Shown in pieces: positions 1-9,755 of a stretch of 64,000 nucleotides of DNA (position 1 is the stretch's first letter; each line of letters starts with the position of its first letter). The stretch is taken from NCBI GenBank assembly GCA_963971405.1, contig OZ020489.1, forward strand, positions 19,742,290 through 19,806,289, in the 5' to 3' direction. The notes below the pieces were generated by a model, which saw only the letters and a list, made by a program, of their open reading frames with translations, searched no databases and had not been told where the DNA came from. Position numbers and translations under genes: made by a program. The DNA comes from Psococerastis gibbosa (lineage: Eukaryota; Arthropoda; Insecta; Psocodea; Psocidae).

Positions 1-1130
1 ACTATAGCGAAGCAAAAGTAAGACTTAGTCCTGGAACTGACACAGCCATCTGAGATACGAAACGGTGTAACCAGAGGGACACAGAGTTACAAAAATGAGG
101 CGAACCTGGTTACAATAAGCCGAAGGCAGCAGTTAGGGCTACAAACCCCGGCCATTAAAAAAGACAAAAATAGTTAGGGCTAAAAAATATAGCCCTCAGC
201 GGGAATTTTCAATAAAACATAGTATAAGTGACAGTCAGACCTTGGAAACATGTTATGAGCACGCGATTTTTTTGAAAAGATGCCAAGGGAAGGCGAGGGA
301 GACTGGGAGTGTCTGGTCCCCCTGATTTCCCAAATTTCCAGACACATGCACAGTTTACGAATGGAAAATGTTCGACGTCATTGTTTTCCACTATCTATGC
401 ATCGTACATTATGGACAAAGTTACTAATTTTTTTTATTTAAAAAAAAATTACATAATATAGCCTATGGATTTTTTATTAAAGGTATAGTACCTAATAACA
501 CAAATTCTCCCTTTTTCTATAATTTAAGTTATATTAGTGGGTAAGGTGGGAAGTTTTGTGAAACTTTCATTTCGAAAAATTTTCTGATTTTATCAATATT
601 GTACGAAATTGTCATCAATACTTGATAACATCAGATAAATCGTTGGGGGAGTGGGGGGGAAGGGGGGGGGGGGGTGGATACGCACTGCTCCATTGCGGAA
701 ATTTCATTGTTAATTTTGCATCTTATTTTGACACCATCTATATTTAAGTTATTACCCTCGAGTTTTTTGGTAAACTAATTGATTCGGTATATTTAGGCGG
801 CACAATTGTTCATCTTCATCAAATTCACGTTGTCTTCCTTTTCATTCATTTGTTTGCCTCGCCATGTGTCGTTTGCTGGTTTTATAAACTAAGCATTGGA
901 TGCATATACTGTTCGTTGTATTTTTGGCTTTTCTATGTATTGTACTCTATTTCTATGGTTTATAAACCCAATGAAGGAACTTGGCTTGCGCGCCGCACCC
1001 GATAAAACTGTAAGAACGAAACCACTTACAGTCGAAGCAAGTAAAAGAAAGTTTTACTCTGAATTGGAACTCAGCCTACGTGTCAAATTTCACAAAAATC
1101 TGTAGAGGTGTGTAGTTTCGAATCGCAGCC
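1..1130. other. No gene recognised
   Basis: AT-rich sequence with only short chance open frames. It contains a run of 13 G at 662-674. I see no splice-flanked coding block, RNA gene or terminal-repeat element here. Confidence 0.5.
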
Positions 1131-1132
1131 CA

Positions 1133-1308
1133 GCAGCCTGATCGAGGCGATTATAATACCGGTACCGTATTTATTTAATCCCCTGGTTTTAAAAATGTAA
1201 ACAAGATAATTTTATAATGGAAAGTGCTATTCAAAATTTGTTTGTTTACAGTTATAATCCTAGGGTATTTATTTAACCGCGGTATTATAATCGCCTCTAT
1301 CAGGCTGC
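1133..1308. mobile_element. Short TIR element (MITE-like)
   Basis: Imperfect terminal inverted repeats of about 45 bp face each other. The left end reads GCAGCCTGATCGAGGCGATT and the reverse complement of the right end reads GCAGCCTGATAGAGGCGATT, continuing through ATAATACCG and a TTTATTTAA block. The 80-bp centre is AT-rich and non-coding. I could not fix a target-site duplication, so the superfamily is open. Confidence 0.7.
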
Positions 1309-1381
1309 AGACACTCTTCTAAAAAAAAAACGGATGTTCTTATAAGGTTTTTTTAAATCGCAAATCTAGTCATAGACTAAA

Positions 1382-1452
1382 GCCTGATCCTACGACTGAT
1401 ACTTAGAATATAAGCATCTCTTAAATTTACAGTATCGTTTGTCGGATCAGGC
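1382..1452. repeat. 71-bp hairpin with inverted ends
   Basis: GCCTGATCC at the left end is matched by GGATCAGGC at the right, with further partial pairing (TACGAC against GTCG). It lies 75 bp after another element whose ends also contain CCTGAT. It may be a tiny MITE or a solo end. Confidence 0.45.
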
Positions 1453-1610
1453 CTAGCATAAAATAAATTAGAAAGCAATATAAATAGTACCTAATTGTCT
1501 ACATAATTAATTAGGAAGAAGAAGAGTTGTTGAACTCTGTTGAAATAAATTAGCAAAAACAAGGTCAGCATATCGATATAAAGCATCTAGCATAACACGG
1601 GGCTGGAATA

Positions 1611-2003
1611 GTGGGTCAGGCAGGGGTTGCAAGTCCAGAACCTGTGAAAATTACCAGCAGATCCAGGTTTTACATGCGTGCACGAGACAAAGACGGTGGA
1701 AAGCTCTCAGCAGTTGGTTGGAGAGAGACAGACAATGGGACTCCAGCATTCGATCAATCGGTTGCTTTACGGGATGTGTTCCATAAGTCGAGACCACTTC
1801 AAGTTTTGGCTCAGATTTATTTTCGTTTAGCAGGCCACCATCCATGTGTCCCGGGGCTTTTCTCAGCTTTTTCTAATAAAACTTGTCCAAATTGGACCAG
1901 CAGCAATTTGCAATTTTTCTTGGATATTTTGGAACGAGTCATTAAGGGGGGCATGGAGGATAGAACGCTGCCCCCGATGGGCAGAGCAGATACATACGTT
2001 TGA
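1611..2003 (+). CDS. Unrecognised 130-codon open frame
   Basis: An open frame of about 130 codons beginning at a GTG, not an ATG. A second frame from 1846 overlaps it and encodes a Trp-rich stretch. I recognise no domain. It could be a piece of a decayed transposon; the next recognisable sequence downstream is a hAT-like fragment. Codon use and splice context give no strong support. Confidence 0.15.
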   Translation: MGQAGVASPEPVKITSRSRFYMRARDKDGGKLSAVGWRETDNGTPAFDQSVALRDVFHKSRPLQVLAQIYFRLAGHHPCVPGLFSAFSNKTCPNWTSSNLQFFLDILERVIKGGMEDRTLPPMGRADTYV

Positions 2004-2286
2004 ATCTCGTTATAGTTCATCTTTTCCTGACGTCGTTTTTTGGACTCTTTAATAACAAAAACTGGTGACTATTGAAAATTGTGAAGAGAATCTCAAAGGA
2101 AAACTTCCAAAGTTCTGAACAGGGTTATATGCGCCCAGAAAAGGAGTGAAAAGCCTCCTTTTATGGGGGTGTACTTTGACCTGTACCAACTACAGGTGAG
2201 CGTACAGTAGTAGCTATATATTGTAGTATAAAGGGTTCCCAAATGGTGGGTCATGGCTCCTCAGAATCTGCAATTCTTTCGCGGCG

Positions 2287-2440
2287 GACGTTGAAAACAA
2301 TTTGAGAGGTCGTCTGGAAGAATATATGACAAAAATTTCGTCTTTTGAAAATGCTGACTTGGAAGACTTCTGGACCTCGCTGAATGTCGAATATAGCCTG
2401 CCTGACGTTGTTAAAGTTACTCATAGCTGTAACCCCCGGA
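2287..2440 (+). pseudogene. hAT-type transposase fragment
   Basis: About 50 codons are open, with the pattern LEEYMTKISSF then ADLEDFWTSLNVEYS. This resembles the segment before the C-terminal dimerisation block of hAT/ZBED5/FAM200-like transposases, where a 'FW...EYP' motif is usual. The frame is lost after about 2440. Sequence at 2232 (GGGTTCCCAAATGG) looks like a hAT terminus. Homology is from memory of the family pattern. Confidence 0.35.
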
Positions 2441-2789
2441 CCCCCTGGTTGGAGTCTTGGGTGTAAAAGTGTGTTTACAAACCCTCCTGTTTGCCGTTAC
2501 ATTGATCTCCATTGGTAGAATCTAATCTTTACTGCTATCCAAATGCATAAAACCCAAATATTTCGGAAAGTTTTCCACGAGGGAGACTTCCCCCCCCCCC
2601 CTGTTTTATAACATGTGTATTAGTTACTTTTACATGGGAGTTGAATACGTAGGCTATTATTTTGCTACATTTCATAAGAGTAGTGTGCAATTGGCTGAAC
2701 CCCCCTCAAAACTCCTGGGTATAGCCTTGGGGGTACTACTTTTCAAACATGTTATTTATGCAAAAAAGTGTCTTCGCATTCACTACATT

Positions 2790-2813
2790 AAAAAAAAAAA
2801 AAAAAAAAAAAAA
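2790..2813 (+). repeat. Poly(A) tract of 24
   Basis: An uninterrupted run of 24 A. It could be the tail of a retroposed sequence ending near 2789, but I found no clear target duplication. Confidence 0.85.
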
Positions 2814-2934
2814 TAGATTGGGCGACATCGGCAGTCATCTTCGCCTGAATTTCGCTCAATTGCCCGGAACTTTGCTGTGAATAATGTTTAATTTTAATTA
2901 TACCATTATACGTCCGAATTAGTATATAGGTACT

Positions 2935-3186
2935 GAGGCGCGGATCTACGGGGGGGGGGGGCTATAGCCCCCCATTAGGTTCCTCAAAAGACGTAAAAAC
3001 CCCACTATTTCAGTCCTATTTTTCATAAATTGTGCTCGTTTATATTAATTACACATAATATAGGGCCCTTATTACTCTGGACATGCGTAAACCCCCAATA
3101 TTTCAGCCCTATTTTTTTTTTTTTTTTTTGAACAAATCGTATTTAATCTTAGCCCCCTCCTTGGTCTCATTCTAGATCCGCGCCTG
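2935..3186. mobile_element. Non-autonomous hAT element, 8-bp TSD
   Basis: The left end reads GAGGCGCGGATCTA and the right end is the inverse of CAGGCGCGGATCTA, so the 14-bp TIRs differ only at the first base. A perfect 8-bp direct repeat, TAGGTACT, flanks the element at 2927-2934 and 3187-3194, as expected for hAT transposition. A run of 12 G at 2950-2961 lies just inside the left TIR. At 252 bp it has no coding capacity. Confidence 0.88.
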
Positions 3187-3622
3187 TAGGTACTTGTTAA
3201 TTTTATTGTTCCTCATTACCAAGCTTTTATTACTGGAGTAGAAATTTCTAGTTTGTAATGAACACTTTCTTAAGGAGCCACAAATTGTGTTCGGTGGGTA
3301 TAGAATGTGTACATAGAATCATTTTATTATCATCGCATACTGTAAACTCCTGTAAGTCACTGGACAGTGATGACCCCCTTCTCCACCCCTTGTAAGCACG
3401 TCATTGATTTACTACAGTTCGCCTCTCTGACGTCACCACTCCACAAACAGTCCATAAATTATTAACCAGCAGCCCTCCCTAAATTAAAAATAGTTAGTGA
3501 ATGGCACGTTATACAATAGTATGGACAATTTTCCCAAAAAGACATTTCGTTTAAAAAAAACTTTTTTTTTGGTCCTTATTCATTCGTTGAAATCTTGAAA
3601 TTGACTATTTCGACCAACACAA

Positions 3623-3755
3623 AGGAACTAAAGATCTTACAAGGGCAGTGTAACCTTTTACATTAATTTATTAATACATCGATTTGAAGAAGAAGAAGAA
3701 GAGGAAGCTTAGCAAATGAAGAGGAACTAAAGATCTTACAAGGGCAGTGTAACCC
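3623..3755 (+). repeat. Two direct copies of a 33-bp unit
   Basis: A 33-bp unit beginning AGGAACTAAAGATCTTACAA and ending GCAGTGTAACC occurs at about 3623-3655 and again at about 3722-3755. Both copies are followed by CATTAAT-like sequence. A (GAA)n tract at 3686-3703 lies between them. It looks like a local tandem duplication of about 98 bp. Confidence 0.75.
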
Positions 3756-3859
3756 ATTAATATATTAATATATTCAATAGAAACACCAATTGGCTCGGTG
3801 GGCGTATAAGCAAGCCCTAACTTGCAGTCGCCCTAAAACCAATTAAAAAAAAAAAAAAG

Positions 3860-4455
3860 CTTTCCTTATACTAACTTCGTATAATTAGGAAAGAAAAAAA
3901 CGCAATGGTTTTCATGAGGATACTTCGCATACTTCGTAAACCCAAGATTACTAAGGTCAAGACTTATATCCAGAGCCACTAAGTTAAGGAAATATAAAAC
4001 CCTTATCAGACCTATTGCAACGTATGGCTCGGAAACCTGGAATCTTACTGTCAATGACGCAAACGAACTGCGTGTATTGGAAAGAAAGATAGTAAGGAGG
4101 ATTTATGGACCCCTATGCTTAGAAACAACGCCGAAATAGACGCGATAATCAACTGAGAAGACACAGTCCGGTTTATAAAATCGCAAATCACCTAAGATGG
4201 CTGGGACACGTATGAATGTCAGACGACCGCATGCCGGACAAGATTTACAAAGCGAGCATGACAGGAAGACGATTGGAATTTCCTCGAAAACGCTGGAAAG
4301 ATGAGATGGAAAATGACCTTCGCGAGTTGGGAGTCCGTAGCCCGTGTACAAAGTGAGATGACTGGAGGAGTGTTGTCGAGCAGGTCAAAGCCCATCAAGG
4401 GCTGTAGAGCTCGAAGAACGTATAAGTAGGAAAGCAAAAATGCAATGATTTTCAT
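3860..4455 (+). pseudogene. Non-LTR retrotransposon ORF2 C-terminus, decayed
   Basis: Translation near 4005 gives LIRPIATYGSETWNLTV followed by LRVLERKIVRRIYGP, the conserved post-RT 'RP...YGSETW...LER...R.I.GP' block of jockey/RTE-like LINEs. Further on, split over frames, come a LGH-MRM.DDR.P-like piece and GRRLEFPRKRWKDEM, the usual 'GRR..GRPRKRW' region. Several stops and frameshifts disrupt it. Related 35-bp sequence containing GCAATG and TTTTCATGAG occurs at both ends (3890-3925 and 4419-4456). Confidence 0.75.
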
Positions 4456-5929
4456 GAGCTCCTTTTAGCCCTGGATGTGGAGGGTGAGTGTCTGGCACAA
4501 TCCCAAGCCCCCCCCCCCTCCCACCTCCACCACCCCTGGTAATCAGTCCGCGTGCGGTCGTTTCGGGCTTCTACCCCCATTTGCCTCCGTATTCGGGGTT
4601 TGCTATTTTTCTTTATTATTATTTTACTTACCTTCATTTATTTCTGTCATTCCTCTCTAATTGAGTATATAGAACCTGGTGTATGTAACTTACAAATTTA
4701 GATTTACTATTTAGATTTCCGCTGGAGAATATAACATGAGGTCATGTTTAATTTGCTACAAACAATGCCCAAGTTTATATACATAGGTAGATTGATTGTC
4801 TAACAATATGATATGTTTTATGCTAGTACAAATTTTACAGTAAGAATAGTCCCAGATTTTAAAAACACAAGATGTACTGTAGGCTATACTGTATATATCA
4901 CAGCAATTTTATAGGCTAAAACATATAAAAATTCTGTTTAGGTGCGGAGTTTACGGAAATGTCGTTGTCATGCGCATTTGTCAAATTGCTTGAAACGTCC
5001 ATGCGCTTCACCATTTAATGTGCAAATTGAAAATGGAACCCGACAGCTTTTTATGCTTGCCTAACCTTTGCTTCACAGTTTACATTGAATGTCAGCACTA
5101 TACTATAGAGCCTTTTTTTATTGCTCCAGGTACGGTGCACCTACCTTTTTTCTTCCACAGCACAACATGACGCGTATCCTGGCGGCCTGACAAAGGTGTC
5201 GTCGCTTGGAGTGACGCCACTGCATCCCAGACCTTAGGTCAAAAACTTCCTGCAAGAGAAATTAAATAATTAACCCATTGGGTAGCCTATATACTAGTAT
5301 TTTTATTTGAAAGAAATAAAAGATAGAAAATTAGGTATCGTATCTGGTAGTTATATATATAAAACCGGTACGAGTGAGCCCGTATATGGTTTCCTATTAG
5401 TATTATTTTTTTTTTCATTCTTGAAAATCGAGTCTTTTTTGTTTTTTGCCGCCAGAACCAAACTATCAAGGGGCAAGCGACCCATTGACTATACAAATAT
5501 AATGAATACGTGAATTTAAAAAAAAACGAGCCTTTTTTTAGCCTTTTTGATGTTTTTGAAGAGTAAACCCTCTAAAATTGAATTAGCCCAAAACCAAGCA
5601 AAAAATGTCCCGAGATATGATGCAAAATGAACAAATACCACTGGACAATATTTGTATGCACCCGCATGCCAAATTTCATGATATTTCGTTAAATATTTCA
5701 TTTTTTCATATTAATTATTTCATATTTCATTAAATATAATTCATTTCGTTAAATAGTGTTACGGTACCTACTGAGATTTGTTTATGATTTTTCATTTTAA
5801 AACGCTGAAACCATAGCATTTGTGGCGAGGAAATTGATCTTGTTCTAAAAATTCACAAAGATCGGAAGAGCAGTGTGTCCCAACAATGGAAAATATAAAC
5901 CATCGGAGGAAAACTTCTGAATTAAGAGT

Positions 5930-6310
5930 GTACAGCTCGTGGGAAATTGGCACCCCGAAATTTAATACTTTTAATTGTTTATTTAATAAACTAAGCAAGT
6001 TATTAAAGATTTGGCTCATGTAGAAGACTACTTCATGCATTATATAACAAGGTATTTTTATTTTCGAAATTGCAGTTTTTTCATAAACACGATAATAATT
6101 TATAAACAAGAACTTTTCGCATAAATCAGATAGGGCCTACTAATGAAAAAACTGCAATGTCGAAAATTAAAAATACCTTATTATATGATGCATGAAGTAG
6201 TCTTCTACAACTTAAATGAGCCAAATATTTAATAACTTGCTTAGTTTATTGAATAAAAATAAAAATAAAAATAATTAAATTTCGGGCTGCCAATTTCCTA
6301 CGGGCTGTAC
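5930..6310. mobile_element. Long foldback element
   Basis: Two arms of about 155 and 167 bp (5930-6083 and 6144-6310) are near-perfect inverse complements around a spacer of about 60 bp. The arms share GTACAGCYCGTRGGAAATTGG at the outer ends and TGAAAAAACTGCAAT at the inner ends. The right arm carries an extra (TAAAAA)n expansion. No target duplication could be fixed. RNA from this region would form a strong hairpin. Confidence 0.85.
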
Positions 6311-6392
6311 AATCTTCAACACTCAGGTTCGTTATGGTTCGCTATAGCCACAAAAGAGCCGATAGTGCGTGTTTCTGGCCTGCTGCTGCCCT

Positions 6393-7539
6393 CAGGGCCG
6401 GCCCGTGCCTATAGGCGAACTAGGCGACTCCCCAGGGCGCCGAGCTTCGAGGGGCTATTCGGGAAAAATAAACTATGGAAAACTTCACCGGAAATAAAAA
6501 CACAATGTTTGAAGGAGAAGTTTTTTTTAAACAGCTTAAAAGGCTTAAAATGAAGAATGAAGAAAAAAATTAATAATAATTCTTTAAACAGTACTAGATA
6601 TTTTGTCAGAGACGAAACTACAAGCAATATCAAGGCATTTTTCAGAAGAATCAACACCCAAAGATGTTCCTTCTAAATTCTGACTTAAAGGAAAGTGTCC
6701 CTAATTTGCTTGTGGCTCTCCGTATTCTGCTGACGCTGCCTGTTTCTGTGGCCTCAGGCGAAAGAAGCTTCTCCAAGTTGAAGCTAATCAAAACTTACTT
6801 GAGGCCAAGTGTGACTCAAGAGAGATTGGTCGGTTTGGCAACAATATCTATTGAACCTGACTTGGCGCAAAATATTAACCTCAGCGAAATAGTATCAGAA
6901 TTTTCCAAAAAGAAAGCCAGAAGAAAATTTTTAAAGCTAGTTTTGGTTTTTTGTTTATTAACTTAATCAATTTTCTTTATTCAATCTAATTGTCAAGTCA
7001 GTTACTGTTTTGTTTGTAAAGCAGATGTAAATAACCAAGAACGTTGATACCCACTTGTCTTTGACTCTTTCTTAGCTCTAATGTTTATCCTACAATATTT
7101 AATATACCTACACTTCGATTACATGAAAGACATCATGAAAAAAAAATCAACATATTGACCAAGTATTTTCACAAAAATATATTAGGTACTCAAAATGCCT
7201 AAAACTCCAACATTTCAGACCTGTTTTTTCCAATATTTTCTTCGGGGGAGACCCCTGGGCCCCCCTCAGTGGTAGGTTTATTCGTTGGTAAAATCTCAGC
7301 TGTACTACTTGCAAAATGCGTAAAAACTCACTAATTTGAATCTAATTATCAATTTTTCTCTCCGGGGGGGGGGGGCATTGTCCAGGGAATAATATGCGTA
7401 AAACCTCACTAATTTGGGCACAAATTTTGAGAATTTACGTCAAAGAAATATTGGTACAATAGCTTGTGTCATGAGGGGAGAAGGGGGGCGCCAGGCAAAA
7501 GTTTCTCCTAGGGCGCCGAAAAACCACGGGCCGGCCCTG
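6393..7539. mobile_element. hAT transposon, internally reduced, 8-bp TSD
   Basis: Perfect 15-bp TIRs: CAGGGCCGGCCCGTG at 6393-6407 and its inverse at 7525-7539. Homology continues inward (GGGCGCC near both ends). The flanks are GCTGCCCT at 6385-6392 and GCTGCTCT at 7540-7547, an 8-bp target duplication with one mismatch. The 1147-bp body keeps only the C-terminal part of a transposase on the + strand. Motifs GCGTAAAA-CYCC-ACTAATTT and GAGACCCCTGGGCCCCCCT recur in related elements in this window. Confidence 0.92.
6610..6966 (+). pseudogene. hAT transposase C-terminal dimerisation domain
   Basis: The translation contains LVALRILLTLPVSVASGERS then FSKLKLIKTYLRPSVTQERL, then GLATISIE. This is the classic hAT family C-terminal dimerisation block (LP.S.AS.ERSFS.LK.IK..LR..M...RL..L). 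It is open from 6664 to a stop at 6966, but the DDE core and zinc finger are absent. It is a relic inside the hAT element whose TIRs lie at 6393 and 7539. Confidence 0.85.
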
Positions 7540-7929
7540 GCTGCTCTGCTATTCTAATAAAATGGGTTCCCCAAATAGAAACGACAGGAGAAATTTCACG
7601 TATCATAGGTGCCTAGGCGCATGAAGCCATATTGAAACTTCAAAGGAATTTTCCCCTCACCCTAAAGTTGGGAACAATGGGGGGAGTCGGTAAACTCGAG
7701 GTCCTTGAAATAACGCAAAGTAATGAACTACACTGTAACCAGTTCTATGGGATATTTTTTCAATCCCGAAATTCATCGTATTCATTGTATAATACTGTAT
7801 AAGCTAATAATGGATGATTATATATAAGGTATAGGCCTGCCTTAGGGGCGGATATATTCATAAATCTTTAAGATTCAATTGACTCAGGTTCATGAGGAAA
7901 CCTCCTCAGCGGGCCTACTGTAGGCCTGA
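7540..7929. other. No gene recognised
   Basis: Non-coding flank between the hAT element and a dispersed repeat. Nothing recognised apart from TAGGCCTAC-type words. Confidence 0.5.
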
Positions 7930-8131
7930 ACGGTAAAAAAGTATCATTTATCCTGGAGTCAAATAATTTTTACTTTATTATAGGCCATAAATAAATATGT
8001 AAGTATCTAATAAATTATACAATTAAGTAGTCTAATCGACAAGAAGGTAGGTAGGCTATAAAGTAAAATCCGAAAATTATCAAAATCAGGTAGTTCTGTC
8101 ATTGTCTGCTAGTGCCTCAGTGACAGTGTAG
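7930..8131 (+). repeat. Dispersed repeat, copy 1
   Basis: About 200 bp is similar in the same orientation to 10939-11112. Shared blocks include ACGGTAAAA, ATCATTTAT-CTGGAG, TAGGCCATAAATAAATA, TCAAAATCAGGTA and AGTTCTGTCATTGT. The two copies lie about 3 kb apart, one upstream of and one inside intron 1 of the F-box gene. Class unknown. Confidence 0.75.
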
Positions 8132-9000
8132 ATATTAGTAGCATGTCATTTTCACAATATAATCTCGCACCATTGGTAATCGGATTTAATGTTATAGCAT
8201 ATTCAAACAATCTTTGGCGGCACGACACAAAAGTTTTGTACTGTATACGTTATGCAAATATGCAGACTTAAGGTAGCCTACATTTTAAATAGGCTACAAC
8301 TAAGCACAAATTAAAATAATAATAGGTAGGTACCATTTATGCATATTCTCACCTTAACTGCGGCATTTTCTTCGCCTAAAAACTAGCCCCATTTAAGCAT
8401 ATAATGACAATTTTATCCCCTGAAATTGAAGGTAAATAAAATCAAGATTTTGTGGCAAAGAAAACTGACTTTAGGATTAATTATTGCCGATCAGGCCTTT
8501 GCAGTGGGACCTTTCTATGTACAATAGAAACAGGACTCGAATAATATGAATTGTATTGCATGTTTGGTCATTAGGCCCTAATTATAATAGCTGCTACCAT
8601 ATGAGCGTGTGTCTTTGTCTCCCAATGTACGAGTATTCTGAAATAATTTTGTGCAAATCAGGCTAATTCTTTTTAAGTGATATTTTCGACTTCTAAACTG
8701 TTTGGCTACTCATTAAAAGGCTCGAAGATTCAAAGCCTATTGCGTTTATTTTATTTTTCGATCGTTCGAAGAGTTGCTAAATTTCTATAAATGTTTTAAA
8801 TTGCAAGAAAACATGTGTTACTGTACTCCTAGTATCTGGGCCACTCAGACTCTATATACGATCAAAATTTCGCAGTGGTAATTTAAAGGAGGAAGCTCGT
8901 TGTCTCTAGCTAACAGCCTTCTGGTTAAAACAAATTGGAGGGAAAGAGAAGTACTTTAAATATTCATAGAAAGAATGAAATAATCGGAAAATGGCGGATT
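8132..9000. other. Upstream region, no gene recognised
   Basis: AT-rich, with no open frame supported by splice context. It is the likely 5' flank of the F-box gene. Confidence 0.4.
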
Positions 9001-9007
9001 TTCACTT

Positions 9008-9017
9008 TTATAAAAGG
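9008..9017 (+). promoter_or_regulatory. Candidate TATA element
   Basis: TTATAAAAGG lies about 700 bp before the proposed first coding exon of the F-box gene, followed 325 bp later by a good donor (TAGTG/GTGAGC at 9335/9336). A 5' untranslated exon of about 9040-9335 spliced to an acceptor near 9629 (GTGCATCAG) would fit. This is inference from signals only. Confidence 0.3.
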
Positions 9018-9718
9018 ACAGTGACCTATACGGACACAAATCAGGTCAAACACACGCAAGGCCGGTACGAAGATTGTATAGTAATTTCTTTCACGAACCC
9101 TCACTACTGCGGAACCGAAAAATGAGACAAATACTGAACGTTGGCGGTTGTTTACCCGATAAGTTTATAAAAGCTGGGGGATACGTTTATATCGTTCACA
9201 TTTCCACCCCCCAGCCAGCAGACTCTGCTGGAAAACTTCAGCGCTACCAACAAAAGCAACCCTTACACGCTCCAAATAGCGTGGGGAGGGAGATTAAGCT
9301 CTGCTCGACAGGATTACATCAACTGCCATCTAGTGGTGAGCTTTCAAGTTACATTTGTTTTTTTAATATTTTTGACTGCTGACATCAATGTAGCCGTAGG
9401 CCTGCATTTATGGGAATTACTAAGGAATTTTTCAATGCTTAATAGTCTCATACGTTAATTTAAAAATGCCATTTTTATTTAAAATGTTTAATTAAATGCT
9501 GAGACTTCAACTTTTTATTTTTAAGGCATTACACAGTATGAACAGTTTACAACTGACTCCCGCGTTGGTTTTCACGAAGTTTTATTAATAGAAAGAAAAC
9601 AACGAGTGATTTATTTCTGTATGTGCATCAGCTGAGCTTTGCTAGCGGTGTTTCTTGGCTGTCGAGTTATTTCACCGTTGCATGGATTTCGAGTAGGCTA
9701 ATCTCTACAATATACGAC

Positions 9719-9755
9719 ATGCAAGGTGTTTGGAAAATGGACGAAGACGAAAAAG
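9719..9755 (+). CDS. F-box gene exon 1 (start)
   Basis: ATG at 9719 (or 9737) opens MQGVWKMDEDEK and ends with one base of a split Gly codon before GTCAGT. The donor is not ideal but fits the phase of the next exon exactly. A 5' extension is possible. Confidence 0.6.
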
